The translations under genes and the position numbers were made by a program. A DNA stretch of 64,000 bases. It comes from Burkholderia multivorans ATCC BAA-247 (GTDB lineage Bacteria > Pseudomonadota > Gammaproteobacteria > Burkholderiales > Burkholderiaceae). Where the stretch lies: assembly GCF_000959525.1 (NCBI RefSeq), contig NZ_CP009831.1, positions 1,178,001-1,242,000 on the forward strand, written 5' to 3'. Shown here one piece after another: positions 44,505-53,713 of the stretch. How positions within the stretch are numbered: position 1 is the first letter of the stretch; each line of letters starts with the position of its first letter. The notes under the pieces are model-generated. The model was not told the origin of the DNA. It did not search any database and saw nothing but the letters and a program-made list of their open reading frames with translations.

Positions 44505-45470
44505 ATGAAGGCAGCAGTCGTGAAGGGTCCGGGCGAAGGGCCGGTCTTTATGGAATTCGACGCGCCGCACGCGCAGCCGGCTCACCGGCTGATCGACGTG
44601 ACGGCGTCGGCGGTGAGCCGGCTGGCGCAGGGGCGCGCGTCCGGCGCGCACTACTCGTTCGACGGGCGCTATCCGTTCGTCGTCGGCGTCGACGGCGTCG
44701 GGCGGCTCGACGACGGGCAGCGCGTCTACTTCTTCAGCGCCGCGGCGCCGTTCGGCGCGATGGCCGAGCGCACGATCGTGCCCGATACGCAGTGGGTGCC
44801 GCTGCCGGACGATCTCGACGACGTCACGGCCGCCGCGATCGCGAATCCGGCGATGTCGTCGTGGGCCGCGCTGACCGAACGCGCGCGCATGACGGTTGGC
44901 GAGACGGTGCTCGTCAACGGCGCGACGGGCACGTCGGGCCGGCTCGCGGTGCGGGTCGCAAAGCACCTCGGCGCCGCGACGGTGATCGCGACGGGACGCA
45001 ACACGGCCGCGCTCGATGCGTTGCTGGACGCCGGTGCGGATGCCGTCGTGCCGCTGCAGCAGGACGCGGCCGCGCTCGCGCGTGCGCTCGAGCCCCACTG
45101 GCGTGCGGACGTCGACGTCGTGCTCGACTATCTCTGGGGCGAGACCGCGCGCACGCTGCTGGTGAGCGCCGCGCAAAACATGCCGGCGGGCCGCACGCTG
45201 CGCTTTGTGCAGATCGGCTCGATGGGCGGCGGCGACGTGTCGCTGCCGGGCGCCGTGCTGCGCGCCGCGGCGATCGAACTGATGGGCAGCGGGCTCGGCA
45301 GCGTGCCGCTGCCGCGGTTGATCGCGGTCGCGCGCGGCGTGTTCGACGCCGCCGCACGCGCACGACTGACGCTCGACACACGCGTGGTGCCGCTGTCGGC
45401 GGTCGGCGCACACTGGAACGATACGAGCAGTGCCGTTCGTACGGTGTTCACGATGGGAGCGGAACGCTGA
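44505..45470 (+). CDS. Zinc-free quinone oxidoreductase-like alcohol dehydrogenase (MDR)
   Basis: A 321-residue medium-chain dehydrogenase/reductase. The cofactor fold has VLVNGATGTSGRLAVRVAKHLG near residue 145 and VIATGRN at the end of the second strand, suiting NADP(H). Catalytic zinc ligands are not evident, placing it with quinone oxidoreductases. CGAGGAG precedes the ATG. Its neighbours, an AraC regulator and a small protein, suggest inducible detoxification of an aldehyde or quinone; substrate unknown. Confidence 0.85.
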   Translation: MKAAVVKGPGEGPVFMEFDAPHAQPAHRLIDVTASAVSRLAQGRASGAHYSFDGRYPFVVGVDGVGRLDDGQRVYFFSAAAPFGAMAERTIVPDTQWVPLPDDLDDVTAAAIANPAMSSWAALTERARMTVGETVLVNGATGTSGRLAVRVAKHLGAATVIATGRNTAALDALLDAGADAVVPLQQDAAALARALEPHWRADVDVVLDYLWGETARTLLVSAAQNMPAGRTLRFVQIGSMGGGDVSLPGAVLRAAAIELMGSGLGSVPLPRLIAVARGVFDAAARARLTLDTRVVPLSAVGAHWNDTSSAVRTVFTMGAER

Positions 45471-45487
45471 CCGCCGTGCGGCGCCGT

Positions 45488-45645
45488 GGGCGACATGCGT
45501 GCCGTCGCCCGCGTCGTCCAGCGAGGCGTCAAAACCGCTGCTGAATCCCCGCCGTCACGCCCACCTGTGTCGTGCCATACCCGGCGAAATCGCGCGACAC
45601 GCCGACCTTCTGGTCGTGCTTCGCGATTGCAAACGCGTTGGACAG
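45488..45645 (-). pseudogene. Displaced 3' end of the porin gene
   Basis: This 158-base block matches 47693-47850, the 3' end and downstream flank of the porin gene, with 10 mismatches and no gaps (about 94%). On the minus strand it still encodes about 36 C-terminal porin residues ending in GVTAGIQQRF plus the stop codon, but has no upstream coding part. The spacing to the intact copy is exactly 2205 bases. It indicates that the intervening DNA was inserted next to, and duplicated, this porin end. Confidence 0.88.
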
Positions 45646-46004
45646 GCACCGTATGACGAACTCGCTGTTTGCAGTTGTCGACAATGCTCGTGCGCATTAC
45701 ATTGAGCCGTCCGCTTCTCCACCGGATGTTTCAGGAAATGCGTTTCCTCGCGAAAAGGGCGAGCGTATGCGCGATACCTCTATGCAGAGCCGAAAAGACC
45801 CTCGTGCGGGACTCGATCGTGTTGCCCATTCCTGATAAATGGCGGTTGCGCGACATTGCAAGGTTCGGTAAGACGTTCTAAGGTTTCGGATTCTACAGAG
45901 CGAATAAATATATGAAACGCGATATTGATAGGATCCCATATTTAAAGATCAACAAGCTCGTTTGAAAATGGAAACTCTGCGAGGGGCAGGACGGAGGAAT
46001 CCCG
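45646..46004. other. AT-rich leader of the inserted segment
   Basis: No gene is supported here. The stretch starts with repeat copy 2 (45656-45703), then becomes clearly richer in A+T than the host around 45890-45980. It should hold the promoter of the DUF6402-like gene; no exact box was assigned. Confidence 0.45.
45656..45703. repeat. Short dispersed repeat, copy 2
   Basis: A 48-base partner of 43183-43229. It begins 10 bases after the porin fragment ends, so the junction of the insert coincides with this repeat. That placement suggests a role in the rearrangement. Confidence 0.65.
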
Positions 46005-47084
46005 GTGTGCGATGTCGGTCTGTCAATGGCAATGGCTCCCCCGTGGAAAGAGTTGCCCGTCAAGCAATCGGCACCCGTTGTCCCGGCCGGTAAGCGCGAC
46101 TCGCTCGACAAGATGGTGGACGACATCGAAAGGATTGCGAATGCATTTTCACGCTTCCGAAAGTGGCTGGATACGCCTGTCCCACCCGACCAACCGAAGG
46201 CGGAAGGAAATAAAAAAGAAGTGCCGCCTTTTGACATTCAGCAGATTCCTGATGCTATGCGCAAAGAGCATATGCCGATTTCTGCAAGGTTGATGGAACG
46301 ATGGTTTTCCGGGGAACTTAACTATTCGGTTACGTTGGAGGATCAGCGTAACGAGATCAATCAAAAAGGTGAACTCTATTCTGAATCGATGATCGATCGG
46401 ACCACCATAAAAATGGACTGGGTTCTCAGGCATGCGCGCGCAAAGAAGCAATACGATCGTCTCGTAAATTTCGATATATATGGCTTGCGTGCGTATGAAA
46501 CCCTTAAGGATATCCTTGGTCGTTACCGTAGTCGCGGAGACGTATCGCCTTGGACGGTCAGCGACTACGATATCCGCAAGCTACACAGGGAATTCCAGTT
46601 CCAGCGAGCGGCGGTAGAGAGTTCCTTTGAACAGAAGGCTTTGCAGGCCGCGAGACGTCTACCCGATGCTGGTGTCCCTGACGATCTGACGGGCGCGTTG
46701 GGGGCGTTCAACTTCTATGCTGCGGTAGCGGGCGTTACTTTCGACGTCGGTAACAGAAAAGCGACGGTCACGCACATTGTCGTATATGTCCGGGACGGTT
46801 ATTCCTTTGAAGGGGCCGCGGATTCGCGGTCGCAGTACTTGGGCCACTGGAGCAAAAACGGTGTGGCGATCGTACCGAGCTACGTTGCAGCAAATCTCGC
46901 GGATCAGCCGTGGTTCGACTTTCCGATAGTAGTAGGCAGTACGATCGCTAATCTCTATGAGCCAGGGAAAGTCTACTATCCTGTCCGGAATCGCTCGTTC
47001 CGCGAATTGCAAGCCACGCACCGTCAAGGCGGCGACTTCATCATATTTTCCGACTATAGGCCGATCATGTTGAATAAACCATAA
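46005..47084 (+). CDS. DUF6402-like protein, possible effector
   Basis: A 359-residue soluble protein. The start is a GTG at 46005 with GGAGGA 7 bases upstream. The C-terminal half, with [19 protein letters not shown] and [13 protein letters not shown], resembles what I remember as DUF6402, found in Burkholderia near type VI secretion and toxin genes. The N-terminal half is charged and proline-rich with no signal peptide. GC content is lower than the window average and codon choice is mixed, suggesting transfer. The next gene, 13 bases on, encodes a small membrane protein that could be its immunity partner. No PAAR, VgrG or Hcp gene is in the window, so the delivery route is unknown. Confidence 0.6.
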   Translation: MCDVGLSMAMAPPWKELPVKQSAPVVPAGKRDSLDKMVDDIERIANAFSRFRKWLDTPVPPDQPKAEGNKKEVPPFDIQQIPDAMRKEHMPISARLMERWFSGELNYSVTLEDQRNEINQKGELYSESMIDRTTIKMDWVLRHARAKKQYDRLVNFDIYGLRAYETLKDILGRYRSRGDVSPWTVSDYDIRKLHREFQFQRAAVESSFEQKALQAARRLPDAGVPDDLTGALGAFNFYAAVAGVTFDVGNRKATVTHIVVYVRDGYSFEGAADSRSQYLGHWSKNGVAIVPSYVAANLADQPWFDFPIVVGSTIANLYEPGKVYYPVRNRSFRELQATHRQGGDFIIFSDYRPIMLNKP

Positions 47085-47097
47085 CGGTGCATTTCGA

Positions 47098-47598
47098 ATG
47101 AACGGATTGGCGATAGGTGTGCAAGCGGCCGGCATGATCGCACTCGCGGCCGTCGTGCTGCTCGGAATCACGGTAGGTCTGTTGATCGTCGTCCTATACA
47201 GCTTCTCGCGCCATGAGGGACGCCTCGAACGAATGAAGTCGGGAATGAAAGCGCTCGGTTCCGCTCTGGCAATTGTCATCTTGCTGTTCTGCGCCGGCGT
47301 CTACTACAAGGACGCTCGATTACGCGCACGCGCGACGCAGTTCGTCACCGAACCTTCCCGGGGCGACGGGGGACGCTACACCGCGCGATATGCGTACCTC
47401 GGAGGGGAGCGAATCCTTTTGCGGCTCTATCGGACCTCCGATATGCGATTGCTTGCCGAGCGCACGTACGCGTACCCGGATGCCGTTCGCTTGATATGGA
47501 CCAAGGAATCGCTGATCTTCGATACCGCCGTCGACCATGATGGCGAGATCCCGTTGCCGCCCACCGGCTTTGATCGACTCAAAGCCATGTTGCCGTAG
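47098..47598 (+). CDS. Small two-helix membrane protein, possible immunity protein
   Basis: A 166-residue protein with two transmembrane helices (about residues 9-35 and 56-73), a short basic cytoplasmic loop between them, and a C-terminal domain of about 90 residues with [20 protein letters not shown] and [16 protein letters not shown] do not recognise the family. It follows the DUF6402-like gene by 13 bases and shares its lower-GC context. The pair layout, large soluble protein then small membrane protein, is common for toxin and immunity genes. Confidence 0.6.
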   Translation: MNGLAIGVQAAGMIALAAVVLLGITVGLLIVVLYSFSRHEGRLERMKSGMKALGSALAIVILLFCAGVYYKDARLRARATQFVTEPSRGDGGRYTARYAYLGGERILLRLYRTSDMRLLAERTYAYPDAVRLIWTKESLIFDTAVDHDGEIPLPPTGFDRLKAMLP

Positions 47599-47733
47599 TA
47601 GGCGGCGCTCCTGCGTGAGTGACTTCTTGCGAGCGCGGAAGGGCAGCGCACGGCGGCGCGCGAGCGCAAGTGACCGCATCGCATGGAGGCACGGGCGACG
47701 TGCGTGCCGTCGCCCGCGTCGTCGAGCGAGGCG

Positions 47734-48816
47734 TCAAAACCGCTGCTGAATCCCCGCCGTCACGCCCACCTGCGTCGTTCCATACCCGGCGAAATCGCGC
47801 GACACGCCGAGCTTCTGGTCGTGCTTCGCGATCGCGAACGCGCCCGACAGATACAGCATCGTACGCTTCGACAGCGCGTAATTGGCGCGCATCGACACGA
47901 GCGTCGGATCGGCGTCGGTGCCGCCCTTGATGTCCTGGTGATAGACGGCTGCGATCAGCGAGAACGTCGGCGTGAACTGGTACGATCCGCCGAGCCAGTA
48001 CGTATCGCTCAACTGGTTCGCGGCACTCGTGTGAAACGTGCGCCGATAGTTGCGATAACCGGCCATCGTCTTCAGGTTGCCGAAGTCGTAGCTGAGGCCC
48101 GCGTGGATCCCCTGGATGTAGTTGACCGTGTCGGCGGGCGTCACGCTGTCGGCCGCGCCGTTTTGCCGGTCGAACGTGACCACGGCCGCGAACGGTCCGC
48201 TCTCGTAGCCGAGCGCGACGTCGTATTTCGAGCTGGTCTTCACGCTGCCCGGCACGTTGCCGAAGCCGTACAGCGCGCCGAACTTGAAGCCGCTGAACTC
48301 GCCGTCGTAGCGCACCGCGTTCGACGAGCGCGTGAACATGCCGTCCTTGCGGCCGCCGGTCGCCATCGACGCGCTCGCCCACGAGTAGTTCTGCGCATAA
48401 CCCATCGGGTCGAACGGCAGCAGGTAGTCGTAGGTGACGGTGTAGTTGCGGCCGAGCGTCAACTCGCCCCATTTGCCTTTCAGGCCGACCGTCGCACGGC
48501 GCGCGAAGATCGAGTCGGGGCCGTCGTCGAGTGCGCCGTTCGCGAGATCGATGCCGCTTTCGAGCCGGAATACGGCCTTCAGGCCGCCGCCGAGATCCTC
48601 GACGCCGCGCAAACCCCAGCGCGACGTGTTCTTGTTGCCCGACTTCAGCTTGACGGAGCTGCCGCCTTCTGGCGCCGCGTGGTTCGTGTACTCGATGCCG
48701 GCATCCATGATCCCGTACAGCGTGACCGACGATTGCGCGTGCGCGGCGCCGGCCGCGAGACCGGCGACGGCGGCCGAGCCGGTCAGGACGGCGGCGCGAA
48801 GGGAACGTGACTTCAT
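47734..48816 (-). CDS. Gram-negative trimeric porin (OmpC/Burkholderia type)
   Basis: A 360-residue outer-membrane porin. The signal peptide MKSRSLRAAVLTGSAAVAG... is cut after AHAQ; the mature protein starts SSVTLYGIMDAGIEY, the hallmark of beta-proteobacterial 16-strand porins, and ends with the Phe needed for assembly (GVTAGIQQRF). The loop 3 region with the TLGRNYTVTYDYLLPFDP segment constricts the pore. AAGGAG precedes the start at 48816. It is downstream of, and on the same strand as, an ABC importer, so it may serve uptake of the same solute. Its 3' end is duplicated at 45488. Confidence 0.92.
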   Translation of the reverse strand: MKSRSLRAAVLTGSAAVAGLAAGAAHAQSSVTLYGIMDAGIEYTNHAAPEGGSSVKLKSGNKNTSRWGLRGVEDLGGGLKAVFRLESGIDLANGALDDGPDSIFARRATVGLKGKWGELTLGRNYTVTYDYLLPFDPMGYAQNYSWASASMATGGRKDGMFTRSSNAVRYDGEFSGFKFGALYGFGNVPGSVKTSSKYDVALGYESGPFAAVVTFDRQNGAADSVTPADTVNYIQGIHAGLSYDFGNLKTMAGYRNYRRTFHTSAANQLSDTYWLGGSYQFTPTFSLIAAVYHQDIKGGTDADPTLVSMRANYALSKRTMLYLSGAFAIAKHDQKLGVSRDFAGYGTTQVGVTAGIQQRF

Positions 48817-48988
48817 TGACGGTGTCTCCTTGGTTCTTGTGGTTGAGGTGAAACGGATGCGGCGCGCAGCCGACCGCGGCGGACGCCGCCGGCCGTCCGC
48901 GCGCAAATGTGCACAAGCGCGTGGTGCGATGGGGGGCGGCGTGCAGACGTGCGGCGTGCATACGTGCGCCACGCACACGCCGCCCGGT

Positions 48989-50056
48989 TCAGCCCGCTTT
49001 CGCGAACGCCCAGCAGTCGTTGGCCGGAAACTCGATCCAGTGCTTGCCCGCCGCACGCGGCGCGTGGCCGAACGCGCGCAGCCGCATGTCGCCGCAATGG
49101 AACAGGTATTCCCAGCGATCGCCGAGATACATCGACGTGACGAGGTCGGCCTGCAGCCGGTTGGCGCCGGGGCCGTCGGCGACCTGCACGCGTTCGAGGC
49201 GGATCACGGCCTGCGCATCCTGGCCCGGCGCGAGCGTGTCGCGCGCGAGCGCGCGCAGCTCCCAGCCGTCGCCGGCGAGCGTCACGCAGTCGCCGTCGAC
49301 GGCCGCGACACGCGCGTCGATCCGGTTGTTGCTGCCCATGAACTCGGCCGTATACAGCGAGCGCGGCGCGCCGTACAGCTCGGCTGGCGTGCCTTCCTGC
49401 TCGATGCGGCCGTTGCGCAGCAGCAGGATGCGGTCTGACATCGCCATCGCCTCGGTCTGGTCGTGCGTCACGCAGAGCGCGGACAGCCCGAGCGACACGA
49501 TCAGCTCGCGCAGCCACGCGCGCGCTTCCTCGCGCAGCTTCGCGTCGAGGTTCGAGAGCGGCTCGTCGAGCAGGATCACGGGCGGGTTGTAGACGAGTGC
49601 GCGCGCGATCGCCACGCGCTGCTGCTGGCCGCCCGACAGCTGATGCGGAAAGCGTTCCGCGAGGTGCGCGAGGCCGAGCTGCTCGAGCGCGTTCTGCACG
49701 CGGCGTTTCTGTTCGGCCGCGGCGACGCGGCGCAGCTTCAGGCCGTAGCCGACGTTGTCGGCGACGGTGCGATGCGGCCACAGCGCATATGACTGGAACA
49801 CGAGGCCGAGCGAGCGCTGCTCGACGGGCAGATCGACGCGCTGCGCGCCGTCGAAGAACACGCGATCGTCGAGCTGGATGCGGCCGTCGGACGGCTGTTC
49901 GAGGCCGGCCACCGCGCGCAGCAGCGTCGTCTTGCCGCTGCCCGACGCGCCGAGCAGACACACGACTTCGCCGGCCTTCAGTTCGAACGACACGCCTTTC
50001 AGGATCGGATTGGCGCCGTAGCTGAGATGCAGATCGTCGACGATGAGCTTATCCAT
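48989..50056 (-). CDS. ABC importer ATP-binding protein (FbpC/AfuC-like)
   Basis: A 355-residue ATPase with Walker A GASGSGKTT near residue 35, signature LSGGQQQRVAIARAL (about 140), Walker B VILLDEP and H-loop VTHDQTEAMAMSD. The C-terminal 110 residues form a TOBE-type regulatory domain (ELYGAPRSLYTAEFMG). It overlaps the permease gene by 8 bases. It powers the importer made with the next two genes upstream. Confidence 0.93.
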   Translation of the reverse strand: MDKLIVDDLHLSYGANPILKGVSFELKAGEVVCLLGASGSGKTTLLRAVAGLEQPSDGRIQLDDRVFFDGAQRVDLPVEQRSLGLVFQSYALWPHRTVADNVGYGLKLRRVAAAEQKRRVQNALEQLGLAHLAERFPHQLSGGQQQRVAIARALVYNPPVILLDEPLSNLDAKLREEARAWLRELIVSLGLSALCVTHDQTEAMAMSDRILLLRNGRIEQEGTPAELYGAPRSLYTAEFMGSNNRIDARVAAVDGDCVTLAGDGWELRALARDTLAPGQDAQAVIRLERVQVADGPGANRLQADLVTSMYLGDRWEYLFHCGDMRLRAFGHAPRAAGKHWIEFPANDCWAFAKAG

Positions 50057-51821
50057 GAAGTTTCACTCCGAAACGCAGGGCCACGCCGAGACCGACGCCG
50101 ACCATCGCAATGTTGATGACAGAGAGCGCGGCGACCTGATCGACCGCGCCGGTCGCCCACAGCGACACGAGCAGCGCGCCGATCACTTCGGTGCCGGGCG
50201 ACAGCAGATAGACGGCGGTCGAGTATTCGCGCTCGAAGATCATGAAGATCAGCAGCCACGCGGCGAGCAGCCCGAAGCGCACGAGCGGCAGCGTCACGTC
50301 GAGCGACACGCGGCTGCGCGTCGCGCCGACGCTGCGTCCGGCTTCCTCGAGCTCGGGGCCGACCTGCAGCAGCGCGCTCTGGATCAGCCGCATCCCGTAC
50401 GCGAGCCACACGACCGTATACGCGATCCAGATGCTCCACATCGAGTTCTTCAGCTCGCGCAGCCCGGGCACGAACAGGAAAATCCAGAGGAACGCGAGAC
50501 CGGCGAGCAGGCCCGGCACCGCGCGCGGCAGCAGCACGACGTAGTCGAGCAGCTTCGTCGCCCAGTCGTGGCGGCGATGGCCCGCGAACGCGACCAGCGA
50601 GTAGAAGCCGACCGCGAGGGCGCCGCCGATCACGCCGATGCCGAGCGTGTTGACGATCGCGCGCACGAGGTTGTCCTGTTCGAACAGCTCGGTGAAGTTC
50701 GCGAGTGTCAGCACTTCGCCGAGCGCGACGCCTTCGCCCCAGTTGGTGACGAACGCGCGCAGCACGATCCCGGAGATCGGCACGATCACGGTCAGCGCGA
50801 GCCACAGCGCGACGATCGCGAGCGCGACCCAGCGCCACACGCCGAGCGGCAGCACGGTCGAACGGCCGGCCTTGCCCTTCACGGTGACGAAGCGGTTGGC
50901 CGTCTTCAGCAGGCGGCGCTGCAGCAGCACGAGCGGAAACGTGATCGCGACGATGCACACCGCGACCGCGGCCATCAGGTGATACGACGGCACGCCGAGC
51001 TTGTTGGTCAGCTTGTACAGATAGGTGGCGAGTACGAGATGGCCTTCCGGATCGCCGAGCACGAGCGGCAGCCCGAACACCTCGAAGCCGAGGAAGAACA
51101 CGAGCACGCCGGCGAACAGCAGCGCGGGCATCGTCATCGGCAGGCTCACGTCGAGCGCGACGCGGAACGGCCGCGCGCCCGTCACGCGCGCCGCTTCCTC
51201 GACGTCCGAGCCGAGGTTGCGCAGCGCGGCCGACGAGTACAGGTACACGTGCGGCACGTGCGTGAGGCCGACGATTACCGTGATCGCGAAGATCGAATAG
51301 ACGTTCCACGGCACGCTCTGCGCGCCGAACAGTTCCTTGAACCACACCGAGTAGAAGCCGACCGGGCCGGCCGCGACCACGTAGCCGAACGCGAGCACCA
51401 TCGGCGACACGAACACGGGCGTGAGCAGCAGCGGTTCGAGCCAGCGGCGGCCGGGCAGGTCGGTGCGCACCATCAGGAATGCGAGGATGCCGCCGAGCGG
51501 GATCGAGATGAACAGCATCCCGCCGGCGATGATGAACGAGTTCTTCACGGCCGACCAGAAGTCGGGGTCGCGGAAGATGAAACGGAAGCCTTCGATGCCG
51601 AGCGTCTTGCTGGCGTCGAAGAACGGCGCGGACAGCAGGCTCTGGAACAGGATGAAGCCGAGCGGCAGCGCGACCGCGACGGTCAGCACCGCGACGACGA
51701 TCCAGCGCAGCATGCCGGCGAGCGGCTGCAGGCTGCGTGCGGGCAGCGCGGGAATCGCGTCGCCGTTGCCGGCGTGAGGCGGAACGGCGGCGGCCGCTCC
51801 GCGTGTGCTGGTTGAAAGCAT
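50049..51821 (-). CDS. ABC importer permease, duplicated (FbpB/AfuB-like)
   Basis: A 590-residue permease with about 12 transmembrane helices in two homologous binding-protein-dependent-transport domains. Each half has an EAA-type loop: SDVEEAARVTGARPFRVALDV (first half) and PELEEAGRSVGATRSRVSLDV (second half). This fused form is typical of iron(III), putrescine-like and aminoethylphosphonate importers. It overlaps the ATPase start and follows the binding protein gene by 98 bases. Confidence 0.92.
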   Translation of the reverse strand: MLSTSTRGAAAAVPPHAGNGDAIPALPARSLQPLAGMLRWIVVAVLTVAVALPLGFILFQSLLSAPFFDASKTLGIEGFRFIFRDPDFWSAVKNSFIIAGGMLFISIPLGGILAFLMVRTDLPGRRWLEPLLLTPVFVSPMVLAFGYVVAAGPVGFYSVWFKELFGAQSVPWNVYSIFAITVIVGLTHVPHVYLYSSAALRNLGSDVEEAARVTGARPFRVALDVSLPMTMPALLFAGVLVFFLGFEVFGLPLVLGDPEGHLVLATYLYKLTNKLGVPSYHLMAAVAVCIVAITFPLVLLQRRLLKTANRFVTVKGKAGRSTVLPLGVWRWVALAIVALWLALTVIVPISGIVLRAFVTNWGEGVALGEVLTLANFTELFEQDNLVRAIVNTLGIGVIGGALAVGFYSLVAFAGHRRHDWATKLLDYVVLLPRAVPGLLAGLAFLWIFLFVPGLRELKNSMWSIWIAYTVVWLAYGMRLIQSALLQVGPELEEAGRSVGATRSRVSLDVTLPLVRFGLLAAWLLIFMIFEREYSTAVYLLSPGTEVIGALLVSLWATGAVDQVAALSVINIAMVGVGLGVALRFGVKLHG

Positions 51822-51919
51822 GAGTTCGCCCCTGCGGCCATCGGAATGGCCGCCGCAAGGAAAATCGGAAAGGGGAAGGGTGCGGCCCGCGCGGCGTCGC
51901 GCGGGCGGCCGTCAGCGGA

Positions 51920-53020
51920 TCAGCGCTTGATCGCCTGCTGCCATTGCTTCAGGAAGGCGAGCCGCTTCGACTGGTCGAGATAGACGAGCAGGCCCGTGCC
52001 GATCGGGATCGGCTTCAGCGAATCGCCGAGTTCCTTCGTGAGGCTCGCGGCCGACGTTTCGCCGGTCACGTCCGTGCGGATCGCGTACAGGTTCGCCTGG
52101 TTCGCGATCAGCGTCTGGCCGCGCTTCGACAGCAGATAGTCGACCCACAGCTTCGCGGCGTTCGGATTCTTCGCCTTCTTCGAGATCGTCGCGAGACGGC
52201 TCACGACCTGCGTATAGTCCTTCGGAAACACGTAGCCGATCGACTTGTCCTTCTTCGCCTTCGCGTACGCGTAGGAGCCGATGATGTTGTAGCCGATCAG
52301 GTTCTCGCCCGACGAGATCCGCTCCATCATCGCGCCCGTGCTCGACTGCAGCTTCGGGCCGGTCGCGCCGATTGCCTTCACGAGCTCCCACGTGACCTTC
52401 TCGTTCAGGTGCGCGTCCTGCGTCAGTGCGTTGAAGCCGACGCCGGACTTCTCTACGTCGTACGTCGTCAGCTTGCCCTTGAACCTGTCGGGCTGCGACG
52501 CAAGGAGCTTGATCAGGTCGGTGCGCGTCTTCGGCACTTCGTTTTCGGGGATGAGCCGCTTGTTGTAGACGATCGCAAGCGGCTCGAACGTCGTGCCGTA
52601 CGCCTGCTTCTGGTATTGCGCCCACGACGGTACGTGCGCACTTTCCGGCGAGTCGTACGACGCCATCAGGCCGTCGTTGACGAGCTTCACCTGCAGGTCC
52701 ATCGCCGAGCTCCACAGTACGTCGGCGCTCGTGCTGCTCGCCGCGTTCTCGCTGATATAGCGGTTGTACAGCTCGGTGCTGTTCATGTCGTTGTACTCGA
52801 CCTTGACGCCGTACAGGCTTTCGAAGTCCTTGATCAGCGGCCGCACGAGGCCCGTGTCGGTCGTCGAGTAGACGATCAGCTTGCCTTCCTGCTTCGCGGC
52901 GTCGATCACGCCTTGGTAGTTGCCCGGATACCCGGCCGGGACCTGCGCGGCTGCCGTGCCGGCGGCCGCGCCCGTGACGATCGCCAGCGCGGCGGCGAGA
53001 TGCTTCGGTGCAAACGGCAT
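51920..53020 (-). CDS. ABC importer solute-binding protein (AfuA/PotD-like)
   Basis: A 366-residue periplasmic binding protein: signal peptide to about residue 25 (GTAAAQV), then GKLIVYSTTDTGLVRPLIKDFE and VKVEYNDMNSTELYNRY, the family 1 N-terminal lobe. No conserved Tyr pair typical of ferric-binding proteins could be confirmed, so the solute may be a phosphonate, phosphoglycerate-like or other anion. It is the first gene of the importer unit and divergent from the two-component system at 53714, which may sense the same solute. Confidence 0.88.
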   Translation of the reverse strand: MPFAPKHLAAALAIVTGAAAGTAAAQVPAGYPGNYQGVIDAAKQEGKLIVYSTTDTGLVRPLIKDFESLYGVKVEYNDMNSTELYNRYISENAASSTSADVLWSSAMDLQVKLVNDGLMASYDSPESAHVPSWAQYQKQAYGTTFEPLAIVYNKRLIPENEVPKTRTDLIKLLASQPDRFKGKLTTYDVEKSGVGFNALTQDAHLNEKVTWELVKAIGATGPKLQSSTGAMMERISSGENLIGYNIIGSYAYAKAKKDKSIGYVFPKDYTQVVSRLATISKKAKNPNAAKLWVDYLLSKRGQTLIANQANLYAIRTDVTGETSAASLTKELGDSLKPIPIGTGLLVYLDQSKRLAFLKQWQQAIKR

Positions 53021-53299
53021 GTCTTCCTCCAGTTACGTTTTCTGTTGTGTCGTTCGAGTGACGCGGATGTTAAGTGCGATGCACTTTCAGCCTGCTTTCA
53101 TTTCCGTTGACGATTGTGTCGTCCGCGTCATGGATTTCCCGAGGTCGATGCGGCGAGGCCGCAGTTTGTCGCGGCTCGCGGCAGGGATGGCGGGCAGGGC
53201 AAGGGGGCGCGTGCCATGCGCACGGCGACGGCACGGCGAGCATCGGCGCGAAAGCCGCCAACGCGCGCGACGCGCGGCCAACGCGTCGCCGCGAGCCGT

Positions 53300-53543
53300 T
53301 ACCGACGCCGCGCAATCGATAGCCGCCGCCGCACATGACTTCCGGCATGGCCGAAGCGCCCGCGCATTGGAGCCTCCTGCGCAGCCGGCCGATATGACTG
53401 TCGACGGTGCGCTCCAGCGCGTCGGCATCCGCGTCCAGCCCGCGCAGAATCGTGCGGATGCGCGCCACGACGTCGGCCCGGTCGAACGGCTTCGTGATGT
53501 AGTCGTCGGCGCCGAAGCGCAGTCCTTGCAAGCGATCGAGGCG
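53300..53543 (-). pseudogene. Relic of an OmpR-type response regulator
   Basis: Within a minus-strand frame, about 28 residues match the end of a receiver domain (GLRFGADDYITKPFDRADVVARIRTILR) and join straight to the end of a winged helix (ERTVDSHIGRLRRRL, then CGGGYRLR). Roughly 80-90 residues that should separate them, and the first three quarters of the receiver, are missing, so it cannot function. It lies in the 693-base gap between the importer and the intact two-component system; the rest of that gap shows no gene. Confidence 0.75.
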
Positions 53544-53713
53544 ATGGCCTGCCGCGGACATGCTTCGATCTGCTTCGCGAGCGCCGTTTCGTGCGTGACT
53601 CGCCGGCGATCGGCTGCGCTGCATGCGACCGCGCAACCGGGGTTTGTGCGAGGCGTCGGTGCGGAAAGGATCATGTAATGTAGCGGCCTGACGTTTGCCT
53701 GACCGGAATCGCC

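Noticed and set aside
50043-51815. 590-codon plus-strand frame opposite the permease
   Set aside because: It mirrors the permease gene codon by codon and gives a His/Arg/Asp-rich product without a fold; an antisense shadow.
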